Positions 56,727-64,000 of a DNA stretch of 64,000 nt are shown piece by piece. The notes below the pieces were generated by a model, which did not search any database, was not told where the DNA came from, and saw nothing but the letters and a program-made list of their open reading frames with translations. Source of the stretch: Costus lasius (Eukaryota > Streptophyta > Magnoliopsida > Zingiberales > Costaceae); contig CM050447.1 of the NCBI GenBank assembly GCA_027563935.2, positions 81,515,461 to 81,579,460 on the forward strand, given 5' to 3'. Every line of letters begins with the position of its first letter. Positions within the stretch are counted from its first letter, which is position 1. The position numbers were made by a program, and so were the translations under genes.

Positions 56727-58682
56727 TGTTGTGTCCGCAAGTGTACGGATACTCGAAGTAATAAAATAGATATCGAACCACAGAGACCTTGTTGTCAAGT
56801 ACTGAATAATCGATATCTCGCTAGCTAGGTAATCGGAAAATAGTGAATCAAACTATCGAAAAGAACATGGAGAAAATATCAGAGAGGAAATCGAGACTAG
56901 GGGTTCATCTACTTTAATTTCTAATGACTAGTTTAAGATAAGTATTTGTCAATCTAATTCTATTATGGTAAAGGTAAAATTTACTTTATAAATAAATTAT
57001 CTCTCTCTCGCGCAGACAACCATACAAAGAACCGATCCGCACTCTCGTGCAAGATCTATTCAATGCTGAGAATAAGTAAATCATCAACTAAGAACTCGAG
57101 GATCACTCTCGTGCATCCGAATTCTAGGTTGATCACCTTAAGTGGAAACTCAAAGATCACTCTCGTGCATCCGAGTCTCAACACTAGTTTTACTCAAGGG
57201 TTTCCAACGACTTGATACTCAATCTCTTGCAATATCAAATCAAGTCTACACATTAACTCAATCCAAAGTATCAGTAATTCAACAAGGCATTATAGCTCTC
57301 TAAAAATCAGAATTCGAAGAACAACCTAATCTCTTACGGTAGTTCCAAACTCAATAATTCCTAGGGTTCTGAATTCCAAACAATCAACCTCTTGGTCTAT
57401 TTCGCAGAATTCTAAAACATGCTGATATTTAAGACACAAAGGAGAATTAAAGAACAATCAATCACAAGAGTAAAATTATCATAATAAAATCAGTTTGATA
57501 AAGTTAGGGTTTTCTAGCCATTAAGAAACAAAGAGATTACACCCCCATGTCCCATAAAAAGATTAAGCTACCATGGAGGAAGATTCACAATGACACATGG
57601 TTTTTGAACGATCAAAAAGAGAAAAGAGGGAGTAAGAGTTACAAAACAGGGTTGCAACTGAATTGCAGCCCGAAATTTGCTTCAGAAATCACGATGAACA
57701 GTGTCACGACCAAACTTTTGATGATTTCTCCCTCGATTGGTCTCCTCTTGTTCTAAAACTTCTGTGGCATCTTCTTCTTCCCCAGGCGAAGCTTCCTTTC
57801 AAAAATCATGGCCGGAAGTGATCTGTGCAGTGAACAGCGGTGAACCCTAGCGCGGCGATGATTCTGCCAAATTCTCCCCAAATCTTAGCTAAAAATTGTG
57901 TAAATTGCTTGACGTGTCTTCTCCTTTTAAAGACGAGTCCGCCGCCTCTTTTTATTCTAAATTTGACTCCCAAATCTCCAAAAATCGAGTTTCCAATTCT
58001 GCCGTGATAAACTCAGAAATCTCGGTTTGGAATTACGATACCGTATGAGAAATACGGCAGTACCGTATTTTGTTCTGTGAAATATGGGCGTAAAGCATGA
58101 CACCATGTGTTGTCTTACAGCAGCGCCGTATTTGTGCAAAAATCTCTCTGATCAAAATTGATGAAAAATACGGTACCGTGATAAAATCCCGGTGAAATAC
58201 GGTAGTGCCGTATTTTTGCTGAAAACTTTCTGTTCTGGATGGCCGAAAATCATGGTACCATGTACTTCTGCACGGCCGTGCCGTATTTTGCTTAAGTCTT
58301 CTGTTCGGAATCAGCTCAAAATACGGTACCGTGAGAGTTTCGGGGGAAAATACTATAGTGTCGTATTTTCATCGGGTTGAAGCGCTGAAATACGGTACCG
58401 TGTAGATTTACATGGCAGTGCCGTATTTTTGCTAGGAGTATCCTTTTGACTTGAAATTTGATGGGGAGACTCCTCTTCATGGTTGGAACTCGTTCATGCA
58501 TTTGAATTGCTTGAAAACTAGTGAAAAATATGCCTTTTTGCCTGAAATTGATCAAAAACCAAAGATGATGAAGATTCCAAAGCTTTTGGCTAAAAGGGTA
58601 TAAAATAAAGCAATGGGATGAAATTATGATTCAAAAGACTACTAAATAAGCATGAAAAACACGATGAAATTTGGAGTCATCA
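56727..58682 (-). repeat. 5' LTR of element D
   Basis: This 1,956-bp LTR is the partner of 49732-51686, running TGTTGTGTCC to GGAGTCATCA on +. The ACGGTACCGT array is at 58034-58431. Confidence 0.93.
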
Positions 58683-58999
58683 CACACCTTGTGGCATGTA
58701 TACCTTGCCTCATTCAGATGCCCATGAATTGTGATAAAAAGACATATTTTCAAGTCTATCAAGAACAGAAGGATAATCCAACACCAATCAATCAAATTGT
58801 TTTTTTTTATTTTTTTCAGAATATATAAAAAAATAGAAAATATAAAACACAAGCAAATTCACAAATTTTAGAAGATCTCAGTTCTGTCACAACCTTTGAA
58901 AATCCAAAATCTGCAAAAAGAAAAAAAATGTTAAATCTAAAACAAATAAAACTTAGTCTAGCAATATTAACAACTATTTTGATATTAACAAAACTAAGG
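58683..58999 (-). other. Leader and start of the gag-like frame of element C
   Basis: This piece of C lies between its primer sites and the D insertion. Near its left end the minus strand encodes HGHLNEARYTCHKVC, plausibly joined to the CCHC protein at 48893-49731 before D inserted. The rest is AT-rich. Confidence 0.5.
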
Positions 59000-59080
59000 T
59001 CCCCGGTAACGGCGCCAAAAACTTGATGAATCCCAAGTTGTTTGGCGTTTACCTTGGACTAATCCCTAGCAACAGCGCCA
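59000..59080 (-). promoter_or_regulatory. Duplicated tRNA-Asp primer-binding sites of element C
   Basis: Two copies of the tRNA-Asp 3' end are visible on +: TCCCTAGCAACAGCGCCA at 59063-59080, next to the LTR, with three mismatches, and TCCCCGGTAACGGCGCCA at 59000-59017 with one. Both are followed by AAAACTTG. The distal copy is the better match. Confidence 0.82.
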
Positions 59081-59086
59081 AAAACT

Positions 59087-60115
59087 TGTTGTGATCCGCA
59101 AGTGCACGGATACTCGAAGTAATAAAGAAAGATATCGAACCACAGAGACCTTATTGTTAAGTACCAAATAGTTATATTTTTACTAGCTAAGCGATCGATT
59201 ATAATGCAAGTGAACAATAAAAAAAGCGTAGAGATAATCAGAGAGAAACATTGGGACGAGGGTTTCATCCTCCTTGATTCTAATGACTAGATTTAAATAA
59301 ACGGTCATCAGACTAATCTTATCATGATAAAGACTTAATTTACTTCATAAAGGGATTATCTCACTTTCGTGCAGACAATCATGCAGGGATCAATCCTCGC
59401 TTTCGCTCAAGATCTATCCCAATGCTAAAGGTAAGTAAATCATCAATCAAAGAACTCGAGATCACTTTCGTGCATCCGAATTCTAAGTTGATTGTCTCAA
59501 GTGGAATCTCAAGGATAACTTTCGTGCATCCGAGACTCAACACAAGTTCTACTTATGGTTCTCCAACATTCCGATCCTCACTTTCGTGCAAGATCTCTAC
59601 GTTTGACAACTCGACTCTACCCTAGATTCAAATTATCATGATGGCAATAAGATAACTAAAATCAAATAATAAAGAACTAACCTAAGAGAGTTCCTAATAT
59701 GTAATTCTAGGGTTCCAAGTTCTCAAGCAAGTCACCTTTCAGTCCTTATTGCGAAAACTCTAAAACATGAATAATAATATCAATCTATGGAGAATCAAAG
59801 ACAGGCAATCACATAAGTAGAATCATCATAATAAAGATTATTCTGACGAAAGAAAAGATTATCTAATCATTAAAAATCTAAGTGAATTACACCCATGTCC
59901 CAAAATATGATTAAGCTAGCATGGAAAGAGAAATACAATAAGCCATAGTTTCAGAAGATCAAAAATCGAATGAAAAGAAGAGTTAAGAAAATACAGCATG
60001 GCTGTGAAATTCACAGCCATATTTTGCAAGGAGGCATTGATGAACAGTGGCGGCGCTTCCCTTTTCTTTGATTTCCTCTCCGATTGAACTCCTTTTCCTC
60101 CAAAACTTGTGGGGT
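59087..60115 (-). repeat. 5' LTR of element C, truncated
   Basis: About 1,029 bp matches 31892-32208 plus 45827-46541. It is cut near 60115, where B2 LTR sequence begins, so about 120-140 bp of its start on the minus strand is missing. The palindrome equivalent to 46426-46451 is at 59997-60019. Confidence 0.9.
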
Positions 60116-60537
60116 ATTAGGTTGTATCAAAGCATGTCCCTAACCATATAGAATAGTCAATGACCTCAAGTCAAGGGATTAATGCATCTCCTGTCACTTG
60201 TGAGGATAACTTATGACACCAAGTCATAGCCTCACAGTGAGTCGGTCCAGTATATACATGTCTGATATTCCCATATGTCTGCGTTAGCACCTCGTGCCTA
60301 ACTAGCCCATATACCAGTCTCTCATGTACCAAAGCTATCCCATGTCTACTCAGGTACACTGACTGGGGACAACCATTTGAGCACAGATCCAATCTATCTC
60401 CAGGGACATTATCATGTAAGTACACAATCGCAGATGTAAATAAACAATAATAATGATAATGCCATAATGATATAAATATCAGAGTCAAGTAGTACAAAGA
60501 TGGACCAAAACTAGGTCTCAGGGCATAAACTCCAACA
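60116..60537 (-). repeat. Right part of the 3' LTR of copia B2
   Basis: It matches about 33640-34059 of the B LTR and ends ...CTCCAACA. It continues 30696-31891 across element C, with about 460 bp lost at the junction. Confidence 0.85.
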
Positions 60538-60558
60538 ATCTCCCACTTGCAGTAAGAC
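60538..60558 (-). promoter_or_regulatory. Polypurine tract of copia B2
   Basis: On the minus strand CTTACTGCAAGTGGGAGAT precedes the LTR start, as in B. Confidence 0.75.
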
Positions 60559-62966
60559 CTAGAAGTTGAGCAACCTCAACCCGATATCTTTAGTATGACC
60601 ATCATGCTTCTGCTGCGCCAAAGCCTTGGTCAGTGGGTCTGCTAGATTGTTCTTTGTGTCAACTCTGCTAATCTTGACATCACCTCGATCAATGATCTCT
60701 TTGATCAGGAGAAATCTCCTGAGTATGTGTTTAGATCTTTGATGAGACCGTGGTTCCTTAGCTTGTGCAATTACCTCATTGTTGTCACAATAGAGCTCAT
60801 TGGGATCCACTGCATTTGGAACCACCTGAAGTTTAGAAATGAACTTCCTAATCCAAATGACTTCTTTGGCTGCCTCAGAAATGGCCACATACTTAGTCTC
60901 GATTGTAGAATCAGCTATGGTGGATTGCTTGAAGCCCTTCCAGCATATAGCACCTCCATCTATCTTGAACACATAGCCTACCTATGATCTGAAGTCATCA
61001 GGGTCAGACTGGAATGATGCATTAGTGTAGCCCTGAACACTGAGCTCTTCTTGTCCCCATAGATCAAGAACAAATCCTTACTTCTTCTCAGATATTTCAG
61101 GATGTTCTTTACAGCCACCCAGTGCTGCAGACCCGGATTGGATTGGCATCGGTTGGTTATGCTCACAACATAAACCATGTCTGGTCTAGTACACAACATC
61201 GCATACATGTGTGGTGGGACACTGGCTCATGTCATCCCTCTCTGCCTGTGTGGTAGGACACTGGCTCTTTGATAGAGTAAGACCAAGTCTCACTGGAAGG
61301 TATCCCTTCTTGGATTGCTCCAAGTTGATCCTCTCCAGGACCTTATCAATGTAGGTACTTTGACTTAGAGCCAGGAGCCTCTTGGATCTATCCCGGTAGA
61401 TCCTCACGCCTAGAATATAGGCGGCCTCCCCTAAGTCCTTCATCTCAAAATACTTTCCTAACCATATCCTCACAGACTAAAGATTAGGGATGTCATTTCC
61501 GATGAGTAGTTTGTCATCGACATACAAGACCAAAAAAGTCACCAAGCTCCCACTGAATTTTCTGTATACACAGGCATCATCTTCACTTTTGATAAGGCCA
61601 TAATCTTTCACAGCTTCATCAAACCAAAGATTCCAACTTTGAGATGCTTGCTTTAATCCATAAATGGATTTCTTAAGCCTGCAGACCTTATTGGCATCTG
61701 CAGGATGGATGAAGCCATCAAGCTGTGTCATATACACATCATCTGTCAGCTTCCCATTAAGGAACACTGTTTTGATATCCATCTATCATATCTCATAGTC
61801 ATAATATGTAGCTATAGCAAGCAGAATCCAAAAATATTTGATTATGGCAACTGGCAAGAAGGTTTCATCATAGTCCACCCTCGTGGACTTGTTTGAATCC
61901 TTTAGCCACTAGTCTACCCTTATAGGTAACTATATTGCTATCCATGTCAGTCTTCCTCTTAAAGACCCTTTTACACCCTATAAGTTCTATCCCATCAGGC
62001 AACTCAACCAAATCCTAGACTTGGTTAGCTGACATGGAATCCATCTCGGATTGCATGGCCTCAAGCCATTTCTCGAAGTCTGATCCACTGATCGCCTCAT
62101 CATAAGTCCTGGGCTTATCCTCAATGATGAAGATCCCATCGTGTTTGGTCGGCAATGACCCATACCTCTCAAGTGCACGACGAATCCTCCTAGACCTACA
62201 TGGGACCTGTGTCTGAGCCTCAGGTTGTCTAGCAACCGATGCAGGTGGCTCAGGTTCCATCTCCTTGTCCTGTGGTTGCACTTGAACCTCGTCCAAGTCA
62301 AACTTAATTCCACTGACTTCTTTCATGTAAAATTCTTTCTCTAGAAAGACAGCACCCCGAGCAACAAAAACTTTATTCTCAGTGGGATCATAGAAGTAGT
62401 AACCTTTAGTTTTCTTAGGGTGCCCCACAAACACACATTTATCAGATCTAGGTTCTAGCTTGCTAGAATCCTGACTTTTGACATAAGCCTCACATCCCCA
62501 GATTCTGATAAAAGAGAGGTCAGAGCATCTCCCACTCCATACCTCGTATGGAATCTTAGAGACACTCTTAGATAGAACATTATTCAGTACAAGAGAAGCT
62601 ATCTCAAGTGCATGACCCCAGAATGAGGGTGATAGAGTTGCATGACTCATCATAGATCGAATCATGTCCAACAGGGTTCGATTTCTCCTTTCAGACACAC
62701 CATTCCACTGAGGTGTTCCTGGAGGAGTGAGTTGGGATATGATCCCACACTCTCTAAGATAGTCATATAACTCACTGCTCAGGTACTCTCCACCACGATA
62801 TGTTCAAAAAGCTTTAATGGATCTACCAAGCTGGTTCTCTACTTCATGTCTGAACTCCTTAAATTTCTCAAAGGATTCAGATTTATGTCTCATCTGATAG
62901 ACATATCCATATCTACTGAAGTCATCAGTAAATGTGATGAAATAATTGTACCCTCCTTTGGCTTGT
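60559..62966 (-). pseudogene. Copia B2: decayed integrase, reverse transcriptase and RNase H
   Basis: Pieces appear in the copia order on the minus strand. Integrase remains at 62015-62966 (PPGTPQWNGVSERRNRTLLDM, SFWGHALEIASLVL), with TGA near 62806 replacing part of the LRSDRGGE block. Reverse transcriptase follows at 61186-61782 (TVFLNGKLTDDVYM, YVDDKLLIGND, where the second residue after DD is changed) and RNase H at 60559-60972 (FKQSTIADSTIETKY, ELYCDNNEVIAQAKEP). Nonsense codons lie at 62015-62017 (TGG to TAG), 61783-61788 (TGA TAG for TGG CAG) and 61477-61479. It is cut at 62966. Confidence 0.87.
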
Positions 62967-64000
62967 TGATGAAGGACGAAATCCTAACGCCCTAGATCAC
63001 CTTAGGTATGGAGCTCTTTCTAATGTAATAGTCAAACAAATCTAGTGTTGAGGTGTTAAGCATGCTGTTCTAGGGTTGAGAAGGAGAGAAGGCACTTGAG
63101 GCCCCCTTGAAGGAAGGGGGCCGAACCCCTTCTTAGTTCTTTTGGTAGTAGACTCTGGCTGGGATGTCTTCAGGGATGATGATGAACCGCCAATATGTTC
63201 TAACTCCAACCTGGGGGTGGTGTGCTGAAGATCCTGATCTCGGTAACCAATGGAATAGTAACGAGAGGTGTTAATGGAGGTGGAGGGTTTAAGTTGATGG
63301 TAGCGGTATGAAGCAGGAATAATAGAAGAGAAGGTGAAGTTTTGACGTGAGGAGAAGAGATTGATAGACTCAGCAGGTAAGGAGAAACTCGGTAGGGAAG
63401 AGGAGGGATTAAGGGATAGAAGAGAAGAGAAGTAGAAGAGAAACCCTTAACTTAGCAAGCAAGGGGGAAGAGAAGGATAAGAGAGGAGCAAGCTCAACCC
63501 TCGGTACACAAGAGGAGCAAGCTCCACTCTCGGCACAAGCAACGGAAACACACAATTTTCTCAAATGATTTCAACCTAGTGTGCAAGTGAAAAATTACAA
63601 GCCTTATAACCTAATCCTTCAACGTTCATATTGCTGGCAACGATTAGCAATCTATGGTTGATGTTTGATGCTGAAATGTGATTGGATACTGGCTGGAGTT
63701 GGCGTGGATAACACTCCTTTGCGCATGCTGAAAGGGTTTTGTGACTGTTGGTGAAGGGGCTGTTGGTAAGTGGGCTGATGTGTCTTTTGCTTCTTGGTTG
63801 ATCTCCACGGTAAGTGCTTGAGCTACTGGTAAGTGGGCTGAATAGCTGGGATAGATTTGAACTTGCGGCCCAGCTTTATCATGGTTGACTTGAATGTGGT
63901 TGGATTTCCAAATGTAGATCTTGACTTTGACTTTATCTTGAAGATGCCTTTGCTAAGTTGGAGTTGAAAGTTGCCTTTGTTGTGTTGACTATAAGCTGAG
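62967..64000 (-). other. Unclassified DNA, possibly the end of another LTR
   Basis: Copia B2 similarity ends at GCTTGTT (62961-62967). The new sequence begins TGATGAAGGACG; on the minus strand it ends ...CGTCCTTCATCA, an acceptable LTR end. Further right the minus strand has long CT-rich stretches (63280-63540), such as are found downstream of LTR promoters. GAGGAGCAAGCTC occurs twice near 63484 and 63513. No coding domain is visible and the partner LTR would lie outside the window. Confidence 0.4.

Larger units (their letters stand above)
49732..58682 (-). mobile_element. Non-autonomous gypsy-like element D (Gag and protease only)
   Basis: This complete minus-strand element of 8,951 bp has LTRs of 1,955 and 1,956 bp, a tRNA-Asp primer site, gag and an aspartic protease, but no reverse transcriptase, RNase H or integrase in about 5 kb of internal sequence. 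It lies inside the gag-like frame of C. The flanking five bases are CTCAC and CACAC, an imperfect duplication. Elements with LTRs and only Gag-type coding are known in plants as TR-GAG-type elements, and D fits that description with protease added. Its frame has several TAG stops. Confidence 0.88.
31892..60115 (-). mobile_element. Non-autonomous gypsy-like element C, interrupted by B and D
   Basis: Element C reads on the minus strand. Its 3' LTR is 31892-32208 plus 45827 to about 46660, its 5' LTR is 59087-60115 (truncated), and it has tRNA-Asp-type primer sites next to that LTR. With B and D removed, the internal region is only about 3.5 kb. It codes for a CCHC-containing acidic protein and no reverse transcriptase or integrase. 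The primer site and shared non-coding blocks with D suggest the Athila/Tat/Ogre side of gypsy. It inserted into the LTR of B2, and its right end was later deleted together with part of B2. Confidence 0.78.

Noticed and set aside
59000..59080. tRNA-Asp gene fragments on +
   Set aside because: Only the last 18 bases of the tRNA are present, adjoining an LTR on the other strand. This is a primer-binding site.

Overview
The window is repeat-dense plant nuclear DNA, most likely from an angiosperm with a large genome. The evidence is the set of transposable elements: Ty1/copia elements, a Ty3/gypsy chromovirus with a C-terminal chromodomain, non-autonomous gypsy elements primed by tRNA-Asp, a LINE and two PIF/Harbinger-like MITEs, with primer-binding sites matching plant initiator-Met and Asp tRNAs. 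I see no convincing host gene, tRNA or rRNA gene. The species cannot be named from this sequence.

Layout. 1-6699: copia A1 on +, with its 5' LTR beyond the left edge, a nearly intact gag-pol broken by one extra T, and its 3' LTR. 6700-8729: the RNase H tail and 3' LTR of a sister element A2, into which A1 probably jumped. 8834-9460: GC-rich minisatellite with a 210-bp higher-order period. 9968-15886: an old deleted gypsy relic (TSD ACTTA) whose integrase is interrupted by a 5'-truncated LINE. 17178-17609 and 27837-27990: two MITEs. 18566-27666: complete gypsy chromovirus F on the minus strand (TSD CAATC, two in-frame TAG stops). 28917 to about 30600: a lone + strand LTR related to copia family B.

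30696-62966 is a four-level nest, all on the minus strand. The outermost is copia B2 (3' LTR at 30696-31891 and 60116-60537, then decayed pol to 62966). Its LTR is interrupted by non-autonomous gypsy-like element C (31892-60115). C carries two insertions: copia B (32209-45826, TSD GCTTT) in its 3' LTR, and non-autonomous gag-protease element D (49732-58682) inside its gag-like ORF. B is itself interrupted at its primer-binding site by a truncated copia A3 (38924-43965). From 62967 to the right edge lies unclassified sequence that looks like another LTR on the minus strand.

Nothing here works as a gene pathway; these are mobile elements at different stages of decay. A1 and F are closest to functional, B, B2, D and the relic are broken, and C and D appear never to have carried their own polymerase. 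The most interesting signals are the reconstructable insertion order, arrays of palindromic ACGGTACCGT modules present in both D LTRs and again inside D, palindromes immediately upstream of a TATA box in the B LTR, an excess of TAG stops that (where a sister copy exists) fall mostly at CHG sites, and a duplicated tRNA-Asp primer site in C.
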